Source of the DNA: Lactococcus hircilactis
GTDB lineage: Bacteria > Bacillota > Bacilli > Lactobacillales > Streptococcaceae
NCBI RefSeq assembly: GCF_009601015.1
Contig: NZ_WITJ01000004.1
Span: 1 to 64,000 of the forward strand
DNA: 64,000 bases
Reading direction: 5' to 3'
The translations under genes and the position numbers were made by a program. Positions within the stretch are counted from its first letter, which is position 1, and every line of letters begins with the position of its first letter. Below are positions 1-7,991 of this stretch, in pieces. The notes beneath the pieces were generated by a model. It saw only the letters and a list, made by a program, of their open reading frames with translations, was not told the origin of the DNA and ran no database searches.

Positions 1-197
1 TTTCAACGATTAACGTTGGATCGATGGCTCATTCAACAGGTAAAACGATGTTGAATAATGTTCTTTCAGCTAATTTGGATGATGTCGCTACATTTGAAAA
101 AATGCGCGATCTTGGCGTGACGTTTGATGTCCGTAAAGTGCCAAGCGACTCTAAAGCTGACTTGTTTGCTTTGATTAAAAAAGCAAATGTTAAATAA
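1..197 (+). CDS. ptnAB: Mannose/glucose PTS EIIAB subunit, C-terminal end (partial)
   Basis: The window opens inside this gene. The frame from base 3 reads to TAA at 195-197 and gives about 64 residues ending in KKANVK. It contains GSMAHSTGKTM and the run FEKMRDLGVTFDVRKVP, typical of the EIIB domain of mannose-family PTS transporters. The EIIB domain passes phosphate from EIIA to the incoming sugar at the membrane. The EIIC and EIID genes follow directly on the same strand, so this is the end of the first cistron of the operon. The N-terminus, phosphorylatable histidines and promoter lie outside the window. The name follows Lactococcus lactis usage. Confidence 0.9.
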   Translation, partial: STINVGSMAHSTGKTMLNNVLSANLDDVATFEKMRDLGVTFDVRKVPSDSKADLFALIKKANVK

Positions 198-215
198 AAA
201 GGAGAAATAACTAAA

Positions 216-1034
216 ATGAGTGTTATATCTGTAATTTTGGTCATCCTTGTCGCGTTTCTTGCGGGACTTGAAGGTATTTTGGACCAATGGCAATTTCACC
301 AACCTATTCTCGCTTGTACGCTGATCGGTCTTGTGACAGGTCACTTGGCTGCAGGGGTACTTCTTGGTGGTGCATTGCAAATGATCGCCCTTGGTTGGGC
401 AAATATCGGTGCCGCTGTCGCTCCAGACGCTGCACTTGCATCTGTTGCTTCTGCTCTCTTAATGGTTAAAGGTTGGGATTGGAGCAAAGGAACCCCTACT
501 GTTCAAGACTTGCAAACATTTATCGCGTCTGCTATCGTCTTGGCTACTGCTGGACTTGTGCTTACAACTTTAGTTCGTTTCATCAACGTTGGTACCGTTC
601 ATTTGGCTGATGCTGCTGCTGAACGTGGTTCTTACTCTGGTGTTCAAGGATGGCATATGTTTGCCCTTCTTCTTCAAGGGTTGCGTATTGCGATTCCTGC
701 AGCAATCATCACTGCCGTTCCTGCCTCAGTCGTAGCGGATGCTTTGAATGCTATCCCTGACTGGCTCAAAGGTGGTCTTGCTGTTGGTGGTGGTATGGTT
801 GTCGTTGTTGGTTATGCAATGGTTATTAACATCATGGCAACAACTGAAATCTGGCCATTCTTCTTCCTTGGTTTCGTCCTTGCTCCTATCTCTCAAATCA
901 CTTTGATTGGTATGGGAATCTTGGGTGTTGTTATCGCTTTGGTTTACTTGGCGCTTTCTGAAAAGGGAGGCTCTGGTAATGGTGCTGCTTCTGGTAGTGG
1001 TGACCCAATTGGCGATATTCTAAACGATTATTAA
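216..1034 (+). CDS. ptnC: Mannose/glucose PTS EIIC membrane subunit
   Basis: 272 residues, a normal length for EIIC of the mannose family. It forms the membrane channel with EIID and takes up glucose or mannose with phosphorylation. The sequence is almost entirely hydrophobic and holds family runs such as GLVTGHLAAGVLLGGALQ near residue 40 and ALGWANIGAAVAPD. A GGAG ribosome site at about 200 precedes the ATG. The gap to the preceding EIIAB stop is 18 bases and to EIID 19 bases, so the three are one operon. The C-terminus ends in a Gly/Ser-rich tail. In lactococci this protein with EIID is also the docking target of several bacteriocins (family knowledge). Confidence 0.93.
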   Translation: MSVISVILVILVAFLAGLEGILDQWQFHQPILACTLIGLVTGHLAAGVLLGGALQMIALGWANIGAAVAPDAALASVASALLMVKGWDWSKGTPTVQDLQTFIASAIVLATAGLVLTTLVRFINVGTVHLADAAAERGSYSGVQGWHMFALLLQGLRIAIPAAIITAVPASVVADALNAIPDWLKGGLAVGGGMVVVVGYAMVINIMATTEIWPFFFLGFVLAPISQITLIGMGILGVVIALVYLALSEKGGSGNGAASGSGDPIGDILNDY

Positions 1035-1053
1035 GAAAGGAGACTTATAAAAA

Positions 1054-2115
1054 ATGGAAAATTCAAATAAAAAGTTCCACCTTTCTAAAAACGAACGTTT
1101 CAGCGTTATGGTTCGCTCAATGTTCTTGCAAGGGTCTTGGAATTATGAACGGATGCAAAACCTTGGTTTCCTCTATGCAATTATTCCTGCATTGAAGAAA
1201 TTCTATCCTGCTGGCTCTGACGAGGCGAAAGCTGCTTTGAAACGTCACATGGAGTTCTTTAATACTCACCCATATCCTGCTGCTCCTATCATTGGTGTTA
1301 CACTTGCCCTTGAAGAAGAAAAAGCAAATGGTATTGATGTCGATGATGCTGCTATCCAAGGGGTTAAGGTCGGTATGATGGGACCTCTTGCTGGTGTTGG
1401 TGATCCAGTCTTTTGGTTCACACTTCGTCCTATTATTGGTGCGCTTGGTGCTTCTCTTGCTTTGACTGGCTCTATTGTTGGTCCTATTCTCTTCTTCGTA
1501 TTGTGGAATGCAATCCGTATTGCTTTCTTGTGGTTCACACAAGAATTTGGTTACAAACAAGGGACAGCGATCACTTCTGATCTTGGTGGAGGATTACTCC
1601 AAAAAGTAACAAAAGGTGCTTCTATTCTTGGGATGTTTATCCTTGGTGTATTGATTGAACGCTGGGTATCTATTAACTTTACTGGTGCTAATGCAATGCT
1701 TCCTAAGCAACCTTTGGCAGATGGTGCTTATACCGGTCAATGGATTTCTCATGCACACAATATTGGTACAGCCGCAAGCCCTATTTGGTCTGCAACAGAT
1801 GCTTCCAAGATTGTTGATGCAACAGCTCATGGTGCTCACTATGTCGCTGTAGGTAATCTTGGCAATATCAACGTGAGTGGTTCTTCACTTGGCAACATGC
1901 TTGGTCAAGTAGGTAGTGGTCTTGGACTTAATCCATTCAAACAACAATCATTGACAGATGTCTTTAATAGCTTGATTCCTGGTTTCATTGCTTTGATTCT
2001 TACGTTCATTGTCATCTGGATTTTGCGTAAATGGAAAAATCGTAATGCTCCTTTGGCGATTATCCTTGGACTCTTTGTATTAGGTATTCTCTTGCACGTT
2101 GCAGGGCTTGCTTAA
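1054..2115 (+). CDS. ptnD: Mannose/glucose PTS EIID membrane subunit, long form
   Basis: 353 residues, about 50 longer than the usual ~300. The N-terminal two thirds (GSWNYERMQNLGFLYAIIP, MMGPLAGVGDPVFWFT) and the hydrophobic C-terminus are typical EIID. The extra length lies around residues 205-275, between conserved segments, and is rich in Gly, Ala, Ser and His. This corresponds to the outward-facing extended loop described in some EIID proteins that helps decide bacteriocin sensitivity; the assignment here is inference from position. The start follows an AAAGGAG site. A strong terminator follows the stop, so this is the last gene of the operon. Confidence 0.92.
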   Translation: MENSNKKFHLSKNERFSVMVRSMFLQGSWNYERMQNLGFLYAIIPALKKFYPAGSDEAKAALKRHMEFFNTHPYPAAPIIGVTLALEEEKANGIDVDDAAIQGVKVGMMGPLAGVGDPVFWFTLRPIIGALGASLALTGSIVGPILFFVLWNAIRIAFLWFTQEFGYKQGTAITSDLGGGLLQKVTKGASILGMFILGVLIERWVSINFTGANAMLPKQPLADGAYTGQWISHAHNIGTAASPIWSATDASKIVDATAHGAHYVAVGNLGNINVSGSSLGNMLGQVGSGLGLNPFKQQSLTDVFNSLIPGFIALILTFIVIWILRKWKNRNAPLAIILGLFVLGILLHVAGLA

Positions 2116-2132
2116 CCTTTAAAAGATTAATG

Positions 2133-2160
2133 AAAGGCGCTTCAAAAGAGCGCTTTTTTC
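2133..2160 (+). terminator. Rho-independent terminator of the ptn operon
   Basis: A 9-bp stem pairs AAAGGCGCT at 2133-2141 with AGCGC plus U at 2149-2157, with a seven-base loop and a run of six T. It begins 17 bases after the EIID stop. Confidence 0.85.
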
Positions 2161-2182
2161 TTGTTTTTATTTAGGATATTTA

Positions 2183-2217
2183 TTGAAAATAAAGCCCTTT
2201 CGTGTTACAATGAGGAT
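2183..2217 (+). promoter_or_regulatory. Promoter of the first DUF956 gene; leaderless transcript predicted
   Basis: TTGAAA at 2183-2188, a 17-base spacer and TACAAT at 2206-2211 with a TG one base before it (extended -10). The likely start codon ATG is at 2218, six bases after the -10 box, so the first transcribed base should be at or next to the A of ATG. A GAGG lies only two bases before the ATG, too close for normal use as a ribosome site. Confidence 0.6.
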
Positions 2218-2601
2218 ATGGTAAAATCAATAAATACGCGGGCAGACTTCACTGCAGAAGCCATTGTTTATCTTGGACTTCCAAAATACGGAAAAATTAT
2301 GCTTGGTGATAAGGGAATGGAGTTTTTTAGTGATCGAAATGTCGCTGATAATATGACCTTTCCTTGGCCATCTATTCGTTTAGTTGAAGGACGTGTGACG
2401 CATCATGGGCAAAAGATAGGGAAGAATTTTTATCTTGTTTTAAATAATAAGCATCGGATTCGTTTTTCTTCTGGTCAAGCTGGACATATCCTTAAAATTA
2501 TTCGTGAAAATATTGGCAATGAAAATGTCGTAAAATCTGCTACTTTTTTCGGGACTCTCAGTCATGCTTTTAAAAAATTGGGCAAAAAAAAGAAAGTGTA
2601 A
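2218..2601 (+). CDS. manO: DUF956 family protein (ManO-like)
   Basis: 127 residues from the ATG at 2218. The frame is open upstream to 2161, but that stretch is the preceding terminator and the promoter. DUF956 proteins are usually encoded next to mannose-family PTS operons in lactic acid bacteria, and ManO has been proposed as an operon-linked regulator; the biochemical role is unknown to me. The protein is soluble, has a central FPWPSIRLVEG segment, and ends in a lysine cluster. The block RIRFSSGQAGHILKI followed by IGNENVV is shared with the second DUF956 protein at 3352. It has its own promoter after the ptn terminator, so it is a separate unit. Confidence 0.8.
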   Translation: MVKSINTRADFTAEAIVYLGLPKYGKIMLGDKGMEFFSDRNVADNMTFPWPSIRLVEGRVTHHGQKIGKNFYLVLNNKHRIRFSSGQAGHILKIIRENIGNENVVKSATFFGTLSHAFKKLGKKKKV

Positions 2602-2613
2602 GCTTTCTTTTTT
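2584..2613. terminator. Bidirectional terminator between DUF956 gene and YitT-type gene
   Basis: A-run plus GAAAG at 2586-2596 pairs with CTTTC plus T-run at 2603-2613. It overlaps the stop codon of the DUF956 gene and the last codons of the convergent membrane gene, and can serve both. Confidence 0.75.
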
Positions 2614-3268
2614 ATTTTTCAAAGAGGTTCTTTTTTATTTTTGTGAGAAGTGCTGTGCGATACGTTTCTCGTCCGATAAACCGCGTGACTTTGCTAAAAA
2701 TAAAGCATGACAGCAGTGTAGTGGCAAAATTGGGAAGGGCTAAGTAGGTGAGAAGCGAAAGCATCATCACGACGACGTCTATCCCAAAGAGGATGCGATC
2801 AATTTTGAAATTCCATTGATCTTCCATGATTCGACTAAGGAGAAGCGATCCTCCAAAGGTGCCTTCTGAAACAACCACGAGTCCAGCTCCGATACCTGAG
2901 AGGAATCCATCAAAAATCCCTGCCCAAATCATTTGATCAAAAGTAAATCCTGTAATCCCGAGCTGTTCAAAGATCAGCATCCAAAGGCTCATTGCTACAG
3001 CTCCAGGAATACTTAGTAAAAGTTCTCTTTTAGTGAGTAATTTCCATCCAAACAAAAACAAAGGAATATTGACCAGAAAAAAAGTGAGGGCTGGGTTGAT
3101 TTTAAAGACGAAATTAATAAAAACTGAAAAACCTGCGATGCCGTTACTGGCAAGGAAATTGGGTAAAACAAATATTCTTACGGAGAGGATATATAGTCCT
3201 ACGCCAAAAATCAATAAGATCAGGTCTTTTAGAAATTTTTGATCTATTTTTACATCGAAAATACTCAA
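2612..3268 (-). CDS. YitT-type (DUF161) membrane protein, short form
   Basis: 218 residues with about five to six hydrophobic segments. ASNGIAGFSVFINFVF (residues ~40-55), FDGFLSGIGAGLVVVSEGTFGGS and the C-terminal LLSCFIFSKVTRFIGRE are hallmarks of the YitT/DUF161 family. The usual cytosolic DUF2179 C-terminal domain (family length about 280) is absent. Its function is not established. The start is TTG at 3268, chosen because AAGGAG lies 8 bases upstream and no ATG fits. It converges on the first DUF956 gene. A paralogue of the same length class lies at 3705-4400 (see findings). Confidence 0.75.
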   Translation of the reverse strand: MSIFDVKIDQKFLKDLILLIFGVGLYILSVRIFVLPNFLASNGIAGFSVFINFVFKINPALTFFLVNIPLFLFGWKLLTKRELLLSIPGAVAMSLWMLIFEQLGITGFTFDQMIWAGIFDGFLSGIGAGLVVVSEGTFGGSLLLSRIMEDQWNFKIDRILFGIDVVVMMLSLLTYLALPNFATTLLSCFIFSKVTRFIGRETYRTALLTKIKKNLFEK

Positions 3269-3351
3269 GTCATGCTCCTTTTTGGGGGAATGTTCTCTAT
3301 TTTACTTGTTTTTTTATGTTATAATGCTGTTATAGAGAAGGGAAGGTTATT

Positions 3352-3708
3352 TTGTCTGATTTAATAAATGATGCGATTGATTTTGAGACGCGTGCGACAT
3401 TTTTTTCTGGGGCTCAAATGGAGGGAACTATTAAAATTGGAAATGTTGGGTTTGAATTTGATTATCTCAATCAACGAATTGCAAAAAATATTTTAATTGC
3501 GTTTTGTGATATTCGAAAAGTTGAGATTAATATTTCGGTTCGTGGAAAGTTGGGAAAAGAATTTACGATTGTTTTACCTACTCAGGCGGTGTTGCGTTTT
3601 TCTTCAGAAGAAACAGGGAAAGTGATTAAAATATTGCGTGAGAAAATCGGGAAAGACAACGTCGTAAGAGCGCCCAACTTATTATCTTCTTTTGGTTTGA
3701 GACGTTAA
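3352..3708 (+). CDS. Second DUF956 family protein (paralogue)
   Basis: 118 residues from a TTG start at 3352, supported by GGAAGG five bases upstream. A -10 box TATAAT with extended TG at 3320-3325 gives a normal leader of about 20 bases. It is related to the DUF956 protein at 2218: both have an RFSS motif followed by G.[VI].KI.RE.IG..NVV near the C-terminus. The PTS operon is one gene pair away, so it probably arose by duplication of the DUF956/YitT pair. Function unknown. Confidence 0.7.
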   Translation: MSDLINDAIDFETRATFFSGAQMEGTIKIGNVGFEFDYLNQRIAKNILIAFCDIRKVEINISVRGKLGKEFTIVLPTQAVLRFSSEETGKVIKILREKIGKDNVVRAPNLLSSFGLRR

Positions 3709-4400
3709 GGATTAAAGATTCGCAAGCGTTGCATCATTTTTTGTCGATACTCTTTTCGTCCGATTAACCGCGTGACTTTACTAAAAATGTAGCAGGATAA
3801 AAGTGTGACAGCAAAGTTAGGTACTGCGAGATAGGTAATGAGAGATAAGATCATCACGATGAGATCAATAAGAAAGAGGGCTTTATCAATGGGCATCTTT
3901 GTGTGACTTTCCATAATGCGGCTAAACATCAGTGAACCTCCGATGGTTCCTCTTGAGAGGATTGCTAACCCTACGCCAATCCCTGAGAGTAATCCATCTG
4001 AGATTCCTGCTAAAATCAAATGACTGTATTGTATTCCTGGGATATTGAGGGCTTCAAAAATCATGAGCCAAAGGGTCATTGCTGTGGCGCCAAATAAACT
4101 TAAGAGGAGCTCTCTTTTTTCAAGAAATTTTCCTCCAAAAATAAAGAGGGGTAAGTTTACGAGTAAAACGGTCAAAAATGGGCTCACACCGAAAACGAAA
4201 TTCATGAAAACAGATAATCCTGCAATGCCATTGCTTGCGAGCGCATTTGGGATGACAAAAAGTTTGACGGAAAGAGCGTATAAGCCTACGCCGATCAATA
4301 ATATTGATAAATCAATGAAAAATCTTCGATCAAAGGTAATGTGAAATAAACTAAGCGTTTTTTTGTGTTTTGGGGATGAATTTGGGTCTTTTCTTTTCAA
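3705..4400 (-). CDS. YitT-type (DUF161) membrane protein, second copy
   Basis: 231 residues. It shares ALASNGIAGLSVFMNFVFG, SDGLLSGIGVGLAILSRGT, GGSLMFSRIMES and LLSCYIFSKVTRLIGR with the protein encoded at 2612-3268, and like it lacks the DUF2179 domain. The N-terminus is longer and basic (KRKDPN, KHKK). The start appears to be TTG at 4400 with AAAGGAG about 12 bases upstream, so it is slightly uncertain. Its stop overlaps the stop of the convergent second DUF956 gene by four bases. Confidence 0.75.
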   Translation of the reverse strand: MKRKDPNSSPKHKKTLSLFHITFDRRFFIDLSILLIGVGLYALSVKLFVIPNALASNGIAGLSVFMNFVFGVSPFLTVLLVNLPLFIFGGKFLEKRELLLSLFGATAMTLWLMIFEALNIPGIQYSHLILAGISDGLLSGIGVGLAILSRGTIGGSLMFSRIMESHTKMPIDKALFLIDLIVMILSLITYLAVPNFAVTLLSCYIFSKVTRLIGRKEYRQKMMQRLRIFNP

Positions 4401-4532
4401 AATGAAGGTGCTCCTTTATCACTGTTCTATTTTTTATTTCTGAAAATTAGAAATAAATGTGTTTTATAAAATTTTCCCTATAATATTATTATAACATTTT
4501 TAGGTTTTTTTTCGAAACGTTTTTCAAAATTT

Positions 4533-4561
4533 TTGACAAGATGAAATTAAACTGGTAAAAT
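4533..4561 (+). promoter_or_regulatory. Promoter of the serS T-box transcript
   Basis: Perfect TTGACA at 4533-4538, a 17-base spacer and TAAAAT at 4556-4561. It precedes the T-box leader; transcription should begin near 4568. Confidence 0.8.
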
Positions 4562-4567
4562 GAGAGG

Positions 4568-4821
4568 GAAGACTGGGTGTGCTAAATTTTTGTAGAGAAC
4601 TTGTGGCTGGTGAAAACAAGGAAAAGCGGCAGACTTCATCTCCTTCACATTTTTTCTATGAAAATAGAAACGGCAGTCTCACGTTACGAGCGTTAGAGAT
4701 CTTTGTCTTTTTCTGTCATTACTGACAGAAGTTGTATCATCACTGACAAAAATGTTTTTAGGTGGAACCGTACTTATTGTGCCCTAATTCTTCTTTTAAA
4801 GGAGGAATGAGGGCATTTTTT
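4568..4821 (+). promoter_or_regulatory. T-box leader controlling serS
   Basis: About 250 bases of leader contain a Stem I region with AGAGAAC and GGCTGGTGAAAA near 4590-4615. The T-box core AGGTGGAACCG is at 4760-4770. A terminator follows, made of GCCCTAATTCTTC and GGAGGAATGAGGGC and then T6 (4781-4821). T-box RNAs sense uncharged tRNA and allow read-through when it accumulates; the gene downstream makes the cognate sensor tRNA-Ser. I cannot fix the specifier codon by eye. A variant of the dispersed palindrome (CTGTCATTACTGACAG, 4713-4728) sits between Stem I and the T-box. Confidence 0.88.
4713..4728. repeat. Dispersed palindrome, variant copy in the serS leader
   Basis: CTGTCATTACTGACAG, one base from the consensus. 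A second half copy (CACTGACAA) follows 12 bases later. Confidence 0.7.
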
Positions 4822-4840
4822 GTGAATTAAAAAGAAAGGT

Positions 4841-4864
4841 TTGATTTCTTTAATAAGAAATCAA
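4841..4864 (+). other. Hairpin between ribosome site and start codon of serS
   Basis: TTGATTTCTT and AAGAAATCAA form a perfect 10-bp stem with loop TAAT. The only good ribosome site (AAAGG, 4835-4839) lies directly before it and the expected ATG at 4875 directly after it. Folding would bring the two to about 11 bases apart. Confidence 0.6.
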
Positions 4865-4874
4865 TGTGAAAAAA

Positions 4875-6146
4875 ATGTTAGATATTAAAAAAATTCGTTC
4901 TGAATTTGATCTTGTTGCTGAAAAATTGGCAACGCGTGGTGTGGCTAAAGAAAAGTTAGAAGCTTTGCATGCGTTTGATATTAAACGACGTGAATTAATC
5001 GTAAAATCTGAAGAATTGAAAGCAAAACGTAATACGGTTTCTGATGAAATTTCTCAGATTAAACGTCAAAAAGGTGATGCTTCTGCTCAGATTTCGGACA
5101 TGCAAAAAGTATCTGCAGACATTAAAGCAATCGATAGTGAACTTACTGAAATTGAAACGAAAGTTAATGAGATTATCGTGATGTTGCCAAATATTCCAAA
5201 TCCGTTGGATCCAATTGGTCCTGATGAGGAGAGTAATGAGGAACAACGACGCTGGGGTAAAATTCCTGAATTTGATTTTGAACCTTTAGCGCACTGGGAT
5301 TTAGGGGAGCATCTTGATATTTTGGATTGGGATCGTGGTGCGAAAGTGACTGGAGCACGTTTCCTCTTTTACAAGGGTGCTGGGGCACGTCTTGAACGTG
5401 CAGTTTATAATTTTATGTTGGATGAGCATGCTAAAGAAGGTTACACTGAAATGGTAACTCCTTATATGGTCAATGCAGATTCGATGTTTGGGACAGGGCA
5501 ATATCCGAAATTTAAAGAAGATACTTATGAAGTCAAAAATGAAGATTATGTTTTGATTCCTACGGCTGAGGTTCCTTTGACGAATTACTATCGTAATGAG
5601 ATTCTTGACGGAAAGGATTTGCCAATCAAATTTACTGCAATGTCTCCTGCGTTTCGTTCTGAGGCTGGATCAGCTGGGCGCGATACGCGTGGATTAATTC
5701 GTTTGCACCAGTTCCACAAGGTTGAAATGGTGAAATTTGCAAAACCTGAAGAATCTTATGATGAACTTGAATCTATGACTCAGAATGCTGAAAATATTTT
5801 GCAAAAATTGGGACTTGCTTATCGCGTGATCCGTTTGTCAACGGGAGATATGGGCTTTTCTGCAGCAATGACTTACGATTTAGAAGTTTGGATTCCAGCG
5901 CAAAATACTTATCGTGAGATTTCTTCTTGCTCAAATTGTGAAGATTTCCAAGCGCGACGTGCGCAAATTCGTTATCGTGATGAGGACGGAAAAGTTCAGT
6001 TGGTGCATACTTTGAACGGTTCTGGACTTGCTGTTGGACGTACGGTTGCTGCAATTCTCGAAAATTATCAAAATGCAGATGGTTCAATTACAATTCCTGA
6101 GGTTTTGCGGCCTTATATGGGTGGTTTAGAAGTCATCACGAAATAA
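4875..6146 (+). CDS. serS: Seryl-tRNA synthetase
   Basis: 423 residues from ATG 4875, which gives the family N-terminus [11 protein letters not shown]; a GTG at 4866 in the same frame is the alternative. It charges tRNA-Ser with serine in the cytoplasm. The N-terminal ~110 residues are the coiled-coil arm (Lys/Glu-rich). Class II motif 2 is [14 protein letters not shown] (residues ~260) and motif 3 is [15 protein letters not shown] near the C-terminus. Expression is controlled by the T-box leader upstream and possibly by the hairpin just before the start. It is monocistronic, closed by a terminator built on the dispersed palindrome. Confidence 0.97.
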   Translation: MLDIKKIRSEFDLVAEKLATRGVAKEKLEALHAFDIKRRELIVKSEELKAKRNTVSDEISQIKRQKGDASAQISDMQKVSADIKAIDSELTEIETKVNEIIVMLPNIPNPLDPIGPDEESNEEQRRWGKIPEFDFEPLAHWDLGEHLDILDWDRGAKVTGARFLFYKGAGARLERAVYNFMLDEHAKEGYTEMVTPYMVNADSMFGTGQYPKFKEDTYEVKNEDYVLIPTAEVPLTNYYRNEILDGKDLPIKFTAMSPAFRSEAGSAGRDTRGLIRLHQFHKVEMVKFAKPEESYDELESMTQNAENILQKLGLAYRVIRLSTGDMGFSAAMTYDLEVWIPAQNTYREISSCSNCEDFQARRAQIRYRDEDGKVQLVHTLNGSGLAVGRTVAAILENYQNADGSITIPEVLRPYMGGLEVITK

Positions 6147-6180
6147 AAAGATTCTGTCAGCGCTGACAGAATCTTTTTTT
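6147..6180 (+). terminator. serS terminator built on the dispersed palindrome
   Basis: AAAAGATT plus CTGTCAG pairs with CTGACAG plus AATCTTTT. The palindrome CTGTCAGCGCTGACAG is at 6154-6169 and T7 follows. Confidence 0.85.
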
Positions 6181-6184
6181 ATTT

Positions 6185-6200
6185 TTGTCAGTACTGACAA
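6185..6200. repeat. Dispersed palindrome, intergenic copy
   Basis: TTGTCAGTACTGACAA, 15 bases after the copy in the serS terminator and 14 bases before a TATAAT at 6215-6220 that should serve the next gene. Confidence 0.85.
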
Positions 6201-6248
6201 AAGTAAAAATGTGTTATAATGAGTTCAATTCATTTAAAGGAGGGTGTG

Positions 6249-7223
6249 ATGGAACGTATTTTTCCTAATAAATTACAAAAAGGTGATGAGATTCGTGTGA
6301 TTTCACCAAGTTCCTCATTGATTCGTACGGGCAAATTCGAGGATAAATTAAAAGCAAAAGTGCGACTTGAAGCACTAGGATTTAAAGTCACTTTTGGGGC
6401 ACATCTTTTGGAAAACGATATTCTTTCGTCGAGCAGTATTGCTTCGCGCGTTTCTGATTTTCATGCCGCGTTTAAAGATCAAAATGTAAAAGCAGTGTTA
6501 TGTACGATTGGAGGCTTTAATAGCAATGAACTTTTGCCTTATCTGGACTGGGAAATCGTTCGAAACAATCCAAAAATTTTCTGTGGTTTTTCTGATATTT
6601 CCGTGCTTCATCATGCGATTTTTTCACATACTGGCCTTGTCACTTATTATGGTCCTGGTTATATCGCTTTTTTGATGGATGAATTACAGGAATTTCAAAG
6701 TTCAGAGTGGCTCAAAGCGCTCAGTACTGACAAAACGTATGAATTGCGTGCCAGTGATGTTTTTACGAGTGATGCGTGGTATCTTCCAGAAAAGCCACGT
6801 CAGCTGCTAAAAAATGAGTGGAAAATCTATCATCATGGACAGGCGACGGGGGTCAGTTTGGGGGGAAATTTGAATACACTGATGCTTGTGACAGGTACTA
6901 CTTCTCAAGTATCACTCAGCGCTCCTATTGCTTTTTTAGAAAATGCAGAAGGTGAGGATTTTTATGATTGGGACAGAGAATTGGCGCATTTTTTGCAAAT
7001 TTATCCTGATCTCGCTGGACTTGTGATCGGACGTTTTCCAAAAGAAGAGGGAATGACCGAGGAAATTTTACACTTTATTTTGGACAAATATCCTCTCTTA
7101 CAACACATTCCTGTGATTTACGACGTTGATTTTGGACATACACAACCGATTTTTACGTTTCCATTGGGGGGGGACGTGGCACTTTCAACTGATCCACTTC
7201 GCTTAACGATTTTAAATGGCTAA
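6249..7223 (+). CDS. LD-carboxypeptidase / MccF-like serine peptidase (S66)
   Basis: 324 residues from ATG 6249, which follows an AAAGGAGGG site; the open frame upstream of it covers the promoter. S66 enzymes cut L,D bonds in cell-wall tetrapeptides or inactivate microcin-C-like nucleotide peptides. The Ser-Glu-His triad is visible: FCGFSD (Ser ~115), FLENAEGED (Glu ~235) and DFGHTQP (His ~300). There is no signal peptide, so it acts in the cytoplasm. A run of eight G (7166-7173) lies close to the 3' end, unusual in this AT-rich sequence. Substrate cannot be told from sequence. Confidence 0.85.
   Translation: MERIFPNKLQKGDEIRVISPSSSLIRTGKFEDKLKAKVRLEALGFKVTFGAHLLENDILSSSSIASRVSDFHAAFKDQNVKAVLCTIGGFNSNELLPYLDWEIVRNNPKIFCGFSDISVLHHAIFSHTGLVTYYGPGYIAFLMDELQEFQSSEWLKALSTDKTYELRASDVFTSDAWYLPEKPRQLLKNEWKIYHHGQATGVSLGGNLNTLMLVTGTTSQVSLSAPIAFLENAEGEDFYDWDRELAHFLQIYPDLAGLVIGRFPKEEGMTEEILHFILDKYPLLQHIPVIYDVDFGHTQPIFTFPLGGDVALSTDPLRLTILNG
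6720..6734. repeat. Dispersed palindrome, partial in-gene copy
   Basis: CTCAGTACTGACA inside the LD-carboxypeptidase gene, one base from the consensus; read as L-S-T-D-K. Confidence 0.55.
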
Positions 7224-7232
7224 TTTTTATTT

Positions 7233-7278
7233 CTGTCAGTACTGACAAAAAAGATGAGAAAAAATTCTCATCTTTTTT
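7233..7278. terminator. Palindrome copy followed by a bidirectional terminator
   Basis: CTGTCAGTACTGACAA at 7233-7248 is directly followed by AAAAGATGAGAA / TTCTCATCTTTT (7249-7276), which closes both the peptidase gene (+) and phoU (-). Confidence 0.85.
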
Positions 7279-7932
7279 TTATAATTCAATGATATTTCCA
7301 GAGTTCAGATAAACAATCCATTCGCAAAGATTGATCGCATAACCTACGATGCGCTCCAAATAAACCAATGTCAGCAAATATTCTTTTCCTGTGGTAATGG
7401 TTTCTGAATTTTCTTTCATTGCTTCTAGGATTTTATTTTCGATTTCGTGATTCATTTCTTTGACGGTAACTTGTTGCGCTGCAATTTCACGTGCACGCTC
7501 ATCATCCCCTTGAATATAAGCGTTAAGTGAGGCATCTACGATTGATTTTACCTTTTCACCGAGCAACGAAATGTCTTCTTCAGCTTCAAAAATGCGTTCC
7601 TCACCTTTAAGATGAATCGTCGCTTTTGCAATGGATGCCACATGATCGCCCATGCGCTCTAAATCAGAACTCGCCTTTAATACAGTAACAATCGTTCTTA
7701 AATCACTTGAGACTGGTTGTTGAAGTGCAATCATTTCAAGTGATTGTACTTCCAATTTCTTTTCTTGCTCATTGATTTCAAGATCTCCCGCAATGACTTC
7801 TTCTGCTAAATCTCTGTCATGACTGACAAATGCGCGAACAGCCTTATTTAACTGAGCAGAAACTTGAGTTCCCATTGCATAAAATTTATTGTGAAGTCTG
7901 TTTAAATCATCTTCAAATTGTGTTCGAAGCAT
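7279..7932 (-). CDS. phoU: Phosphate transport regulator PhoU
   Basis: 217 residues, the usual size. It is all helical, with two PhoU repeats of about 100 residues and characteristic Asp/Glu-Arg clusters (DLERMGDHVASIAK in repeat 1, LERIVGYAINLCEW in repeat 2) that bind metal. PhoU links the Pst transporter to the PhoR/PhoP kinase pair and represses the Pho response when phosphate is plentiful. It is the last gene of the pst operon, 59 bases after pstB. The ATG follows AAAGG. A variant of the dispersed palindrome lies inside it (7813-7828). Confidence 0.95.
   Translation of the reverse strand: MLRTQFEDDLNRLHNKFYAMGTQVSAQLNKAVRAFVSHDRDLAEEVIAGDLEINEQEKKLEVQSLEMIALQQPVSSDLRTIVTVLKASSDLERMGDHVASIAKATIHLKGEERIFEAEEDISLLGEKVKSIVDASLNAYIQGDDERAREIAAQQVTVKEMNHEIENKILEAMKENSETITTGKEYLLTLVYLERIVGYAINLCEWIVYLNSGNIIEL
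7813..7828. repeat. Dispersed palindrome, variant copy in phoU
   Basis: CTGTCATGACTGACAA; on the coding strand read as V-S-H-D. Confidence 0.5.
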
Positions 7933-7991
7933 ATTTTTTCCTTTATTCTTTCTTTTTTCAATAGAGACGTTTGATCTTAAGATGCGTTGAT

